From positions 1-31,461 of the forward strand of contig JALOAT010000047.1 in NCBI GenBank assembly GCA_023228645.1: a stretch of 31,461 nt of DNA, in the 5' to 3' direction. The translations under genes were made by a program, and so were the position numbers. Below are positions 15,137 to 24,324 of the stretch, one piece after another. Under the pieces are notes generated by a model that saw only the letters and a program-made list of their open reading frames with translations, had not been told where the DNA came from and did not search any database. The number at the start of each line of letters is the position of its first letter. Position 1 is the first letter of the stretch. This DNA comes from Gammaproteobacteria bacterium. GTDB taxonomy: Bacteria; Pseudomonadota; Gammaproteobacteria; Thiohalomonadales; Thiohalomonadaceae.

Positions 15137-16030
15137 GTGGACTCGTTGATTAACATCGCTGTCGCAGGCGTATTCATGGCCGGTCTCGGGGTCGCCCTGG
15201 CGTCCGTCCTGGCCGTGGCCAATCGCCGCCTCCATGTGGACGAAGACCCCCGCATCGACGAAGTCGAGGAGATGCTGCCCAAGGCCAATTGCGGCGCCTG
15301 CGGCATCGCGGGCTGCCGCCCGTTCGCCGAGGCGGTCGTCGCCGGCAAGACCTCGCCGGGCAAGTGTACCGTGAACTCGCCCGAAATGATTGACGCGATT
15401 GCCGGTTACCTGGGCGTCGATGCCGGGCGCGAGGAAAAGCAGGTGGCCCGTCTCGCCTGCGCCGGCGGTTCCCACGTGGCCTACACCCGCGCCCGCTACC
15501 AGGGCCTGCAGACCTGCCGCGCCGCCTCCCTGGTGTCAGGCGGCGGCAAGGGATGCGCCTGGGGCTGCATCGGTCTCGGCGACTGCGCCACGGTTTGCGA
15601 TTTCTCCGCCATTCAGATGAACAAGTACGGCCTGCCGGTGGTCTCGGCGGACCGTTGCACCGCCTGCGGCGACTGCGTCGAGGTGTGTCCGAAAGAACTC
15701 TTTTCCCTCCAGCCCGTCAGCCACCAGTTGTGGATCGCCTGCAAGAACCAGGATCTGGCCGACGAGGGCGAGGCCCATTGTGAACTGGTGTGCACCGCCT
15801 GCGGCCGCTGCTCGGCCGACGCACCCGAGGGCCTGATCCAGATCCGCAACAATCTCGCTGTGATCGACTACGACAAAAACGAGCTCGCTTCCCGCGTCGC
15901 CATCGAGCGCTGCCCTACCGGCGCGATCGTCTGGTTCGACCGCGAGAAGGGTGCCGTCAAGGGTGTCGACGCCCGGCGCGTCACCCGCAAAGAACCCCTG
16001 CAGCGCATCGAACCGCTTCCGCGCGTTTGA
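15137..16030 (+). CDS. rnfB: RnfB, polyferredoxin subunit of the Rnf complex
   Basis: This 297-residue protein has one N-terminal membrane span (LINIAVAGVFMAGLGVALA), then the RnfB Fe-S domain CGACGIAGCRPFAEAV with Cys72 or so following at GKCTV, and then ferredoxin-type clusters. The clearest are CAWGCIGLGDCATVC, CTACGDCVEVCPKELF, and a later CTACGRCSAD / CPTGAIVW. RnfB is the likely entry or exit point for ferredoxin electrons on the cytoplasmic side. The start is the GTG at 15137, with GGGGA about 12 bases upstream. It is separated from rnfCDGEA by the pyruvate oxidoreductase gene, an unusual order. The divergent LysR gene probably controls it. Confidence 0.93.
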   Translation: MDSLINIAVAGVFMAGLGVALASVLAVANRRLHVDEDPRIDEVEEMLPKANCGACGIAGCRPFAEAVVAGKTSPGKCTVNSPEMIDAIAGYLGVDAGREEKQVARLACAGGSHVAYTRARYQGLQTCRAASLVSGGGKGCAWGCIGLGDCATVCDFSAIQMNKYGLPVVSADRCTACGDCVEVCPKELFSLQPVSHQLWIACKNQDLADEGEAHCELVCTACGRCSADAPEGLIQIRNNLAVIDYDKNELASRVAIERCPTGAIVWFDREKGAVKGVDARRVTRKEPLQRIEPLPRV

Positions 16031-16132
16031 CATTCCGCGACGCCTGACACGTACCGCCTCTGTGGCGGCAGGAATACTGTTTCCTTTAAAAATCCGACTC
16101 GGCGCGAGCCGGCGAGAGATAGGTGATTGGTG

Positions 16133-19100
16133 ATGAAAAAAGAGGCCAAGACGTTCAAGTATCCCGGCAAACGCCGTGCCATGGATGGCAATACCGCTGT
16201 CATCATGTGCGAACGTGAGTCGTCCGATGCTGCCGGTGCCTACCCGATCACGCCGTCGACCAATATGGGCGAATACTGGGCGGAAGAGGTTTCCAAGGGA
16301 CATCTCAACGTTTCCGAACGTCCGCTGATCTTCATCGAACCGGAATCCGAGCACGCCGCCGCGGCGGTGACCGCCGGCCTGTCCATGACCGGCCTGCGCG
16401 CCACCAATTTCTCGTCCGCCCAGGGCGTGGCCTTCATGCACGAGTCGCTGTACTCGGCGGTGGGCAAGCGCCTCACCTACGTGCTCAATATCGGCTGCCG
16501 CGCCATCACCAAGGCGACGCTGAACGTGCACGCCGGCCATGACGACTACCACAGTGTGGACGACACCGGCTTCTTCCAGATGATGGCCAAGAGCGCCCAG
16601 GAAGCCGCCGACCTGAACATCATCAGCCACAAGGTCGCCGAGCTCGCGCTTACCCCGGGCATCATCGCCCAGGACGGCTTCCTGACCACGCACCTGATCG
16701 AATCCATGCAGGTGCCCGAGCGTGCGCTCATCGCCGAATTCCTCGGCAAGCCGGACGATCTCATCGACACGCCCACGCCGGCGCAGCGCCTGATCTACGG
16801 CCCGAAGCGCCGCCGTATCCCGGCCATCTGGGATGTGGACAACCCCATGGTGTCCGGCGTGGTGCAGAATCAGGACGCCTACATGCAGGCGGTCGCCGCC
16901 CAGCGCCCCTACTTCTTCGCCCACATCAAGTCCATCACCGACCAGGCGATGGAAGACTTCTATCAGCTCACCGGCCGCCGCTACGGCCGCATCGGCACCT
17001 ACAAGACCGAAGACGCGGATTACGTCATCCTCGGCCAGGGCAGCGTGGTGGGCACCGCCGAGGCGGTGGCCGACTACCTGCGCGAAACGCGCAAGCTCAA
17101 GGTGGGCGTGGTCAACCTCACCATGTTCCGCCCCTTCCCGGGCGATGTGCTCGGCCAGGTGCTGAAGGGCAAGAAGGGTGTGGCCGTGCTCGAGCGCACC
17201 GACCAGCCGCTGGCGGAAGACCTGCCGCTGGCGCGCGAGACCCGCGCCACGGTGAGCAAGTGCGTGGAGAACGGCGTCGCCGGCAGCGGTGAACTGCCCT
17301 ACGCCGACTACGCCGTGTATGACGCCAAGGACATCCCGGTGATCTACTCCGGCTCCTTCGGCCTCGGTTCGCGCGACCTGCAGCCGGAAGGCATCGTCGC
17401 CGCCGTGGAGAACATGCTGCCCGACGGCAAGCGCCGCAAGTTCTTCTACCTGGGCGTGGATTTCGTGCGTGAAAAGCCCGAGTCCCCCAAGCAGGAGATC
17501 TACCAACAGGAGCTGCTCGAAGCCTACCCGCAGGTGCGCGACATGGCGCTGCACGGCAGCGAGAACCCGAACCTCATGCCCAAGGGCGCCATCACCGTGC
17601 GCATGCACTCGGTGGGCGGCTGGGGTGCGGTGACCACCGGCAAGAATCTGGCCATGACGTTGTTTGAACTGCTCGACTACAACATCAAGGCCAATCCCAA
17701 GTACGGTTCCGAGAAGAAGGGCCAGCCGACCACCTATTACCTGTCGGCTGCCCCCGAGCCCATCCGCATCAATGCCGAATACAAGTTCGTGGACGTGGTG
17801 CTGTCGCCCGACCCCAACGTGTTCGGGCACTCCAATGCGCTGGCCGGCCTGAAGAAGGGCGGCGTATTCATCATCCAGTCGCACCTGGAAACCGCGGATG
17901 AGGTATGGCGCTCGTTCCCCATCACCGCGCAGCAGTTCATCGTCAATAACGACATCCGCGTGTTCTACGTGGATGCCTTCAAGATCGCCCGTGAAGAGGC
18001 GTCCAATCCCGAGTTGCAGTTCCGCATGCAAGGCATTGCCTTCCAGGGCGCCTTCTTCAAGGCCTCGGGCGTGATGCAGCAGGCGAACCTCGACGAGACC
18101 AAGCTGTTCAAGGCCATCAAGGACCAGCTCGAAGCCAAGTTCGGCTCCAAGGGCGCGCGCGTGGTGGAAGACAACCTGCGCGTGGTGCGCCGCGGCTTCG
18201 ACCAGCTGACGGAAATCACCGACAAGACCGTGGTTCAGTTCACCCCGGCCATGCTGCGCAAGGAATCGCACCTGCCCGTCATGCTCAAGCGCACGCCCGA
18301 GAGCGGCATGAGCCTGTCCGACGTGCACCGTTTCTGGGAGCAGACCGGCAATTTCTACATCTCCGGTCAGGGCAGCGACAACCTGGTGGACCCGTTCATC
18401 GGCCTGTCGCTCATGCCTGCCGCCACCGGCGTGTTCCGCGACATGACCCAGGTGCGTTTCGAGCATCCGACCTGGAACCCGGCCAATTGCACCGCCTGCG
18501 GCGACTGCTACACCGTCTGCCCGGACAGCGCCATTCCCGGCCTGGTCAACTCCATGACCGAGGTGTTCGAGACGGCCATCCGCCGCATCGAAACCGCCGG
18601 CAATCCGACCCGCTATCTGCGCCGCGCCACGCGCACGCTGGAAAAGAAGCTGCGCGCGCTGCTCGACGCCGCCGGCGAAAAGGCCGACGTGCACGCCCTG
18701 CTCGCCCAGGCCATCGTCGAGACCATCGTCGACACCGACGTGGACGGCGAGGCCCTGGAGCGCCTGAACACCGAGTTCGAGTGGTTCAAGAACGAACTGG
18801 GCGAGTTCAAGTTCGCGGTCACCAAGCCCTACTACCTGAACAAGGAAAAGCAGGCCAAGGGCAGCGGCGGACTGTTCTCCATCACCGTCAATCCGTACAC
18901 CTGCAAGGGCTGCATGGAGTGCGTGACGGTGTGCGACGACGACGCCCTCTCCATCGCCACCCAAACCCCCGAGAGCGTCGAGCGCCTGCGCAAGGAGTGG
19001 GGCCTGTGGCTGGACCTGCCGACCACCTCACCCGAGTACATCCGCATCGAGGACCTGGACGAGCGCATCGGCGCCCTGGAAACCCTGCTGCTCGACAAGC

Positions 19101-21052
19101 GCTCCTACGGCTCCATGGTGTGCGGCGACGGCGCCTGCCTGGGCTGCGGCGAAAAGACCGCACTCCACCTGTTCACCGGCACGGTGACCGCGCTCATGCA
19201 GCCGCGCGTGAAGGCGCACCTCGCGAAGCTGGATCAGCTCATCAACGGCCTGGACCGCCACATCCGCCTGAAGCTCGCCGAGACCATGGATCTCTCCGAT
19301 GCCGAGGCGGTGAACAAGGTCGTCGATGCGCACGAGGACGCCGACCTGACCCTGGCGCGCCTCACCGCCAAGCTGGACGAGGGCCGTAACGCCAAGGCGC
19401 TCGACCCCGAATGGCTCAAGTGGGCCACCCAGTTGCTGGCACGCTTGAAGGATCTCAAGTGGCGCTATACCGACGGCGTCACCGGCCGCGGCCGCGCCGA
19501 GATGGGCATCGTCAACTCCACCGGCTGCACCTCGGTGTGGGGTTCCACCTTCCCGTTCAGCCCCTACCCGTTCCCGTGGGCGTCGCACCTGTTCCAGGAC
19601 TCGCCGTCCATGGCCATGGGCCTGTTCGAAGGCCACATGGCGAAGATGGCCGAAGGCTTCAAGGCGATCCGCATGGCCGAGTTGGAACTGGCCGGCGAGT
19701 ACAATGCCGAGAAACACAAGGACTTCTTCACCTATTTCGACTGGAAGCAGTTCAACGATGAAGAATGGCTGCTGTGCCCGCCGGTGGTTTCCGTGGGCGG
19801 CGACGGCGCCATGTACGACATCGGCTTCCAGAACCTGTCCCGTGCCCTGATGTCCGGCATCCCGGTGAAGGTCATGGTGCTGGACACGCAGGCCTACTCG
19901 AACACTGGCGGCCAGAGCTGCACCTCCGGTTACCTGGGCCAGGTGGCCGACATGGCGCCCTATGGCAAGCACTGGAAGGGCAAGGTCGAGATCCGCAAGG
20001 AGATGTCGCTCATCGCCATGGCGCACCGCACCAGCTACGTGATGCAGGGCGGTGTGAGCAACGTGACGCACCTGCTCGAAAGCTTCATCGAGGGCCTGAA
20101 CAGCCGTCGTCCGGCGCTGTTCAACGTGTACGCGGTGTGTCAGCCCGAGCACGGCGTAGGCGACGACAAGGCCTTCGACCAGACCAAGCTGGCCATGGAG
20201 GGGCGCGCCTATCCGCTGTTGCGCTTCAACCCGGACAAGGGCAATACCTGGCGCGAGTGCATGGACCTGGAAGGCAACCCGTCCATGGACACCGACTGGC
20301 CCATGTACACCCTCGACTACATCAACGAGAAGGGTGAGAAGGCCAAGCTGGACGTGCCCATGACGTTCGCCGACTTCGCCGTGACCGAGGGCCGCTTCCG
20401 CAAGCACTTCAAGCGGGCGCCGGCGGATACCTGGAACGAGAACATGGTGCTCGTGCACGAGTTCCTGGACCTGGACGAGGACGAGCGCGAAGGCAAGTTC
20501 CCGTACATCTGGACGGTCGACCAGAAGCAGCGTCTGGGCCGCGTGCTGGTGAGCCAGGAACTGGTGAACTCCGCCATCGAACGGCGTGACTTCTGGCGTC
20601 TGCTGAAGTCCATCGCTGGTCTCGACAAGGCCGCCGTGAACGCCGACCAGATCGCCGAGCAGGCGCGCCAGGAAATGGCGCAGAAGCTCACCGCCGGTCT
20701 GCTCGCCCTCGCGGGCGGTCAGGGTGTGGGCGAATTCGCCACCGCCCTCGCCGCGCCGATGGGCAGCAATGGCGCGGGTGCCGGTGGCGCAGCCCCGGCG
20801 GACTATGAGCCGGCCTGGATCGACACGCCCGAGTGCACGGCCTGTGACGAGTGCATCAAGATCGCGCCCGCCGTGTTCGCCTACAACGACCAGAAAAAGG
20901 CCGTGGTGGTGAACCCGAAGGGTGGTTCGTTCAAGGATGTGGTCCGCGCAGCGGAGAAGTGCACGGCGGGATGCATCCATCCCGGCACGCCCTTCAATCC
21001 TGCCGAGCCGGATCTGGAGAAGTTGAAGAAGCGAGCTGAGAAGTTTCACTAG
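16133..21052 (+). CDS. nifJ: Giant pyruvate:ferredoxin (flavodoxin) oxidoreductase with extra ferredoxin domain
   Basis: The 1639-residue fused enzyme interconverts pyruvate + CoA and acetyl-CoA + CO2, exchanging electrons with ferredoxin. In order: pyruvate-binding domain I (YPITPSTNMGEYW near 35; SVDDTGFFQMMAKSAQEAAD), domain II (YGRIGTYKTEDADYVILGQG), the gamma-type domain (HSVGGWGAVTTGKNLAMTLF), a first Fe-S motif CTACGDCYTVCP (about 785), a second CKGCMECVTVC (about 923), and the TPP domain (CLGCGEK; GGDGAMYDIGFQNL near 1222; SNTGGQS). Standard enzymes have about 1170-1200 residues. The surplus is a roughly 120-residue helical insert between the two Fe-S motifs, a further insert after CGEK, and a C-terminal single-cluster ferredoxin domain (CTACDECIKIAP near 1568, CTAGCIHP near 1609). 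The ATG at 16133 has AGGTGA about 7 bases upstream. It sits between rnfB and rnfC, so Rnf is its likely redox partner. Another 2-oxoacid substrate is possible. Confidence 0.9.
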   Translation: MKKEAKTFKYPGKRRAMDGNTAVIMCERESSDAAGAYPITPSTNMGEYWAEEVSKGHLNVSERPLIFIEPESEHAAAAVTAGLSMTGLRATNFSSAQGVAFMHESLYSAVGKRLTYVLNIGCRAITKATLNVHAGHDDYHSVDDTGFFQMMAKSAQEAADLNIISHKVAELALTPGIIAQDGFLTTHLIESMQVPERALIAEFLGKPDDLIDTPTPAQRLIYGPKRRRIPAIWDVDNPMVSGVVQNQDAYMQAVAAQRPYFFAHIKSITDQAMEDFYQLTGRRYGRIGTYKTEDADYVILGQGSVVGTAEAVADYLRETRKLKVGVVNLTMFRPFPGDVLGQVLKGKKGVAVLERTDQPLAEDLPLARETRATVSKCVENGVAGSGELPYADYAVYDAKDIPVIYSGSFGLGSRDLQPEGIVAAVENMLPDGKRRKFFYLGVDFVREKPESPKQEIYQQELLEAYPQVRDMALHGSENPNLMPKGAITVRMHSVGGWGAVTTGKNLAMTLFELLDYNIKANPKYGSEKKGQPTTYYLSAAPEPIRINAEYKFVDVVLSPDPNVFGHSNALAGLKKGGVFIIQSHLETADEVWRSFPITAQQFIVNNDIRVFYVDAFKIAREEASNPELQFRMQGIAFQGAFFKASGVMQQANLDETKLFKAIKDQLEAKFGSKGARVVEDNLRVVRRGFDQLTEITDKTVVQFTPAMLRKESHLPVMLKRTPESGMSLSDVHRFWEQTGNFYISGQGSDNLVDPFIGLSLMPAATGVFRDMTQVRFEHPTWNPANCTACGDCYTVCPDSAIPGLVNSMTEVFETAIRRIETAGNPTRYLRRATRTLEKKLRALLDAAGEKADVHALLAQAIVETIVDTDVDGEALERLNTEFEWFKNELGEFKFAVTKPYYLNKEKQAKGSGGLFSITVNPYTCKGCMECVTVCDDDALSIATQTPESVERLRKEWGLWLDLPTTSPEYIRIEDLDERIGALETLLLDKRSYGSMVCGDGACLGCGEKTALHLFTGTVTALMQPRVKAHLAKLDQLINGLDRHIRLKLAETMDLSDAEAVNKVVDAHEDADLTLARLTAKLDEGRNAKALDPEWLKWATQLLARLKDLKWRYTDGVTGRGRAEMGIVNSTGCTSVWGSTFPFSPYPFPWASHLFQDSPSMAMGLFEGHMAKMAEGFKAIRMAELELAGEYNAEKHKDFFTYFDWKQFNDEEWLLCPPVVSVGGDGAMYDIGFQNLSRALMSGIPVKVMVLDTQAYSNTGGQSCTSGYLGQVADMAPYGKHWKGKVEIRKEMSLIAMAHRTSYVMQGGVSNVTHLLESFIEGLNSRRPALFNVYAVCQPEHGVGDDKAFDQTKLAMEGRAYPLLRFNPDKGNTWRECMDLEGNPSMDTDWPMYTLDYINEKGEKAKLDVPMTFADFAVTEGRFRKHFKRAPADTWNENMVLVHEFLDLDEDEREGKFPYIWTVDQKQRLGRVLVSQELVNSAIERRDFWRLLKSIAGLDKAAVNADQIAEQARQEMAQKLTAGLLALAGGQGVGEFATALAAPMGSNGAGAGGAAPADYEPAWIDTPECTACDECIKIAPAVFAYNDQKKAVVVNPKGGSFKDVVRAAEKCTAGCIHPGTPFNPAEPDLEKLKKRAEKFH

Positions 21053-21064
21053 GAGCCATCTGTG

Positions 21065-21117
21065 TGTGGGGGCGGGCCCGGTTCGTGCCGAGTAGCAGGC
21101 GGAAGCCCGCTCCCACA
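21065..21117. repeat. REP-like hairpin after the pyruvate oxidoreductase gene
   Basis: TGTGGGGGCGGGC (21065-21077) pairs with GCCCGCTCCCACA (21105-21117) with one mismatch (G:T), leaving a 27-base loop that includes GGCGGAA. This is the 'GGGAGCGGGC' type of dispersed intergenic palindrome. It begins 13 bp after the stop codon and could stabilise or attenuate the message between the oxidoreductase and rnfC. Confidence 0.7.
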
Positions 21118-21176
21118 GGGTTGTAACGGTTTGGGTATGGAACGCCCTGATGGAATGGGGTTGTTTCCATATGTTT

Positions 21177-21239
21177 CGTAGGGGCGGGCCCAAGTGTCCG
21201 CGGTTTCATGGCATGTGGCGCGTGCACTCCGCCCCTACG
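21177..21239. repeat. Second REP-like hairpin before rnfC
   Basis: CGTAGGGGCGG (21177-21187) pairs exactly with CCGCCCCTACG (21229-21239) around a 41-base centre. Together with the hairpin at 21065-21117 it fills most of the 211-bp gap between nifJ and rnfC. A T-run (TTCTTTTTTCC) directly follows, so a terminating role is conceivable but would interrupt the operon. Confidence 0.65.
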
Positions 21240-21263
21240 TTCTTTTTTCCTGAGTGACGATTC

Positions 21264-22604
21264 ATGGGCTTGCTCAACCTGTTCAAGCGAAAAACCTTTG
21301 CGCACGGCGTCCATCCGCCGGAGCACAAGGAAGAGACCGCGCATCTGCCGATCCGGCGGATGCCGTTCGCGCCGCGCATGATCATTCCGCTGTCGCAGCA
21401 CTTCGGTGCGCCGGCGGTGCCGGTCGTGCGCGTAGGTCAGGAAGTCGTGCGCGGCGAGCCGATCGCCCGCGCCGACGGATTCATGTCTGTGCCGATGCAC
21501 GCACCCGCCACGGGCGTGGTCGAGTCGATCCAGCTCATGCCAACGGCGCGTGGCCCCAAGACCGAGGCCATCGTCATCCGCGTCTATCCCGCCGCCGAAC
21601 AGCGTGTGCTCTACGGCGCGCCCCGCGACGTCGAAAACATGACGCCGGACGACATCGTCCAGGCGGTGCAGGACAGCGGCATGGTCGGTCTCGGCGGTGC
21701 GGCCTTCCCCACCCACGTCAAGCTGAAGCCCCCAAAGGATTTCCCGATCGATACGCTGGTCGTGAACGGCTGCGAGTGCGAGCCGTACCTGACCACCGAT
21801 CATCGCGTGATGCTCGAACACACCGACGAACTGCTGAGCGGCATTCGTATCGCCATGCGCGTGAGCGGCGCCTCGCGCGCCGTCATCGGCGTGGAAGACA
21901 ACAAGCTGGATGCCGTCGAGGCCATCAAGGGCAAGCTGCCGGCGGACGGCAGCATCACCGTCCAGGCGGTGACGACCAAGTACCCGCAGGGTTCGGAAAA
22001 GTTGCTGGTGAAGGTGTTGCTCGACCGGGAAGTCCCGTCGGGCGGCTTCCCCTATCAAATCGGCGTGGTCGTCAACAACGTGGGCACCCTCGCCCAGCTC
22101 GGCATGCTGTTGCCACAGAGCCAGGGCCTCATCGAACGCGTCGTCACGCTCGCGGGCCCGGGCATCAAGAAGCCGGGCAACTACATGATCCCGCTCGGTA
22201 CGCCCCTGCGCTTCGCCCTCGAATACGTGGGTTACGAAGGGGATGCGACACACATCATCCTCGGCGGCCCCATGATGGGTAACACTGTGGCGTCGCTCGA
22301 CGTGCCGGTGACCAAGGGCGTGACGGGTATCGTGGTGATGCCGGAGCGGGAACGTTCGCCCGCCGCACAGACCATCTACCCGTGCATCCGTTGCGGCCGC
22401 TGCCTCGACGCCTGCCCGGTGAAACTCAACCCGTCGCAAATGGGCCGCCTCGCGGCAAAACGTCTGTACACCGAAATGCAGCAGAAATACCACCTTAACG
22501 ACTGCTTCGAATGCGGCTGCTGCAGCTACGTGTGCCCGTCGAATATCCCGCTGGTGCAGTACTTCCGTATTGCCAAGGCCATCAACCGGGAGCGTGCCGC
22601 ATGA
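21264..22604 (+). CDS. rnfC: RnfC, NADH-interacting subunit of the Rnf complex
   Basis: The 446-residue protein has the RnfC N-terminus (GVHPPEHKEETAHLPI), a barrel-sandwich segment (GEPIARADGFMSVPMHAPAT), the GLGGAAFPTHVKL motif, and VVNGCECEPYLTTDH of the Complex I 51-kDa-like fold. Two ferredoxin-type [4Fe-4S] motifs follow: CIRCGRCLDACPVKLNP and CFECGCCSYVCPSNIPL. RnfC binds FMN and NADH on the cytoplasmic side and passes electrons to or from RnfB. The long Ala-rich C-terminal extension of E. coli RsxC is absent, as in many short RnfC proteins. The ATG at 21264 has only a weak GAGTGA upstream. Its end overlaps rnfD by 4 bp (ATGA), indicating coupled translation. Confidence 0.95.
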   Translation: MGLLNLFKRKTFAHGVHPPEHKEETAHLPIRRMPFAPRMIIPLSQHFGAPAVPVVRVGQEVVRGEPIARADGFMSVPMHAPATGVVESIQLMPTARGPKTEAIVIRVYPAAEQRVLYGAPRDVENMTPDDIVQAVQDSGMVGLGGAAFPTHVKLKPPKDFPIDTLVVNGCECEPYLTTDHRVMLEHTDELLSGIRIAMRVSGASRAVIGVEDNKLDAVEAIKGKLPADGSITVQAVTTKYPQGSEKLLVKVLLDREVPSGGFPYQIGVVVNNVGTLAQLGMLLPQSQGLIERVVTLAGPGIKKPGNYMIPLGTPLRFALEYVGYEGDATHIILGGPMMGNTVASLDVPVTKGVTGIVVMPERERSPAAQTIYPCIRCGRCLDACPVKLNPSQMGRLAAKRLYTEMQQKYHLNDCFECGCCSYVCPSNIPLVQYFRIAKAINRERAA

Positions 22605-23647
22605 CGCCCAGGATTGAACTGCGCACCTCACCCCATGTGAAGTCGCCCACCACAGTCGCGCAGATCATGCGCAATGTGGTGTACGCGCTGCTGCCCGTCT
22701 GCGCCTTCTCGGTGTGGCAGTTCGGCATCAGCGCGCTGGCGCTGATCCTCACGGTCACCGCCGCGTGTCTCGCCACCGAACGGCTGTTCAACTGGATGGG
22801 CGATCGCTCCAGCACCCTGTCGGACTGGAGCGCCGCTATCACCGGCATCCTGCTTGCGCTCACCTTGCCGCCCGGTTTTCCGCTTTGGATGGGTGCGGTC
22901 GGCGGCTTCGTGGCCATCGCCCTCGGCAAGGCGCTGTTCGGCGGCCTCGGCTTTAACGTATTCAATCCCGCGTTGGTGGGCCGCGCCTTCGTGCAGGCCG
23001 CGTTCCCGGTGGCCATCACCACCTTCACGCCCGCGTTCCTGTCGAACCGTTTCGTGGAATTCATTCCCACCACGCTCACGCCCCCGCTGCAGATTCCGCC
23101 TTCTCTGACCGAGTGGCTCACTGGCCAAGGCCTCGATGGGTTCACGGGTGCTACACCCATGGGCCAGTGGAAGTTCGAAGGCATTGTCACGGACACCGCC
23201 ACCCTGTTTTCTGGCATGGGCGGTGGTTCCGCCGGTGAAACGTCCGCATTGTTGATCCTCCTCTGTGGCCTGTACTTAGCCCTCCGGCGGATGATGGATT
23301 GGCGCATTCCCGCAGCCATGCTGCTTGGCGCGTTCATCACCGCCGGATTCTTTTTCCTGCTGGATGGGGACAAGTATCCGACGCCGCTGTTTGTGCTGTT
23401 CTCCGGCGGCCTGATGCTCGGCGCCGTATTCATGGCCAGTGACATGGTGGCCTCGCCGGTGACCCCCGCGGGTGTGTGGGTCTACGGCCTGTTCATGGGC
23501 GTGCTGACGGTCATCATCCGTTACTTCGGCGGCCTGAATGAAGGCGTCATGTACGCCATCCTGCTCGGCAATGCGCTCTCACCGCTCATCGAGTCGATAA
23601 CCCAGCCTCGCATCTATGGCGCACGCAAACGGGAGGCCGGGCAATGA
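22601..23647 (+). CDS. rnfD: RnfD, membrane flavoprotein subunit of the Rnf complex
   Basis: This 348-residue integral membrane protein starts MTPRIELRTSPHVKSPTTV. It contains the RnfD/NqrB signature GFNVFNPALVGRAFVQAAF and the covalent flavin attachment motif TGATPM, in which Thr185 should carry FMN through a phosphoester bond. Several membrane spans follow, ending at NALSPLIESITQPRIYG. It is thought to be part of the ion-translocating core. The ATG at 22601 overlaps the rnfC stop as ATGA; a longer in-frame start lies inside rnfC and was rejected. Its own stop overlaps rnfG in the same way. Confidence 0.95.
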   Translation: MTPRIELRTSPHVKSPTTVAQIMRNVVYALLPVCAFSVWQFGISALALILTVTAACLATERLFNWMGDRSSTLSDWSAAITGILLALTLPPGFPLWMGAVGGFVAIALGKALFGGLGFNVFNPALVGRAFVQAAFPVAITTFTPAFLSNRFVEFIPTTLTPPLQIPPSLTEWLTGQGLDGFTGATPMGQWKFEGIVTDTATLFSGMGGGSAGETSALLILLCGLYLALRRMMDWRIPAAMLLGAFITAGFFFLLDGDKYPTPLFVLFSGGLMLGAVFMASDMVASPVTPAGVWVYGLFMGVLTVIIRYFGGLNEGVMYAILLGNALSPLIESITQPRIYGARKREAGQ

Positions 23648-24324
23648 ACGAGCAACCCATCGTGTTTGCCGAACCCAGGACGCCCTCCAGCTTTGCGCTC
23701 ATTCGCGTGCTGGGCCTGGTGGCGTTGATCTCGGGCCTGCTCATTGTGGTGGTGTATCAGTGGACCCTGCCCACCATCACCGAGCAGCGCCGGCTGGCGC
23801 TGGAGCAGGCGGTGTTCCAGGTGATTCCCGGGGCCTCGCGCCTGACCGGCTATGTGGTGAATCAGGACGGCGTGCATGCACCGAACAGCGGGGCCAGCGG
23901 TCGTGCCCTTTACGCGGGCTACGATGCGGATGGCGAGCTCATCGGCATCGCCGCCGAAGGTGCTGCCCAAGGCTATGCCGACACCGTGCGGTTACTCTAC
24001 GGCTACTCGCCCGAATGCCAGTGCGTGACGGGCTTCCGCATCGTATACAGCCGCGAAACCCCGGGCTTCGGTGACAAGTTGGAGACCGATCCCGCGTTCC
24101 TCGCCAATTTCGAAGCGCTCGATGCGCGTCTGAATGCGGAAGGTACGGCGCTCGCCAATGCCATCGTCACGGTCAAACACGGCACCAAGACGAAGCCCTG
24201 GCAGATCGATGCCATCTCCGGCGCGACGGTGTCCTCCAAGGCCGCCGGCAAGGCCATCGGCGATAGCGCACAGGTCGTGGTCCCGGCCGTACACCGTCAC
24301 TTGAAAGCGGAGGGTCAACTCTGA
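23644..24324 (+). CDS. rnfG: RnfG, periplasmic-facing covalent-FMN subunit
   Basis: The 226-residue protein has one N-terminal membrane anchor (ALIRVLGLVALISGLLIVVV), and the rest is exposed outside the cytoplasm. The FMN-attachment motif SGATVSS is present with Thr195 as the expected flavinylated residue, and ETPGFGDKLE is a further family hallmark. Flavin attachment by ApbE is expected, but no apbE gene is seen in this window. Start and stop overlap both neighbours (ATGA with rnfD, 1 bp with rnfE), so the block is tightly coupled. E. coli RsxG is of similar size. Confidence 0.93.
   Translation: MNEQPIVFAEPRTPSSFALIRVLGLVALISGLLIVVVYQWTLPTITEQRRLALEQAVFQVIPGASRLTGYVVNQDGVHAPNSGASGRALYAGYDADGELIGIAAEGAAQGYADTVRLLYGYSPECQCVTGFRIVYSRETPGFGDKLETDPAFLANFEALDARLNAEGTALANAIVTVKHGTKTKPWQIDAISGATVSSKAAGKAIGDSAQVVVPAVHRHLKAEGQL

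Noticed and set aside
15536..18964. Very long minus-strand open frame (1142 codons) opposite rnfB and nifJ
   Set aside because: It is the antisense shadow of GC-rich genes with clear families; its product is His/Val/Gly/Asp-rich with no domain, which is typical of antisense frames at high GC.
19028..22631. Minus-strand frames of 721 and 545 codons opposite nifJ and rnfC
   Set aside because: Shadows of confidently identified genes, lacking domain signatures of their own.
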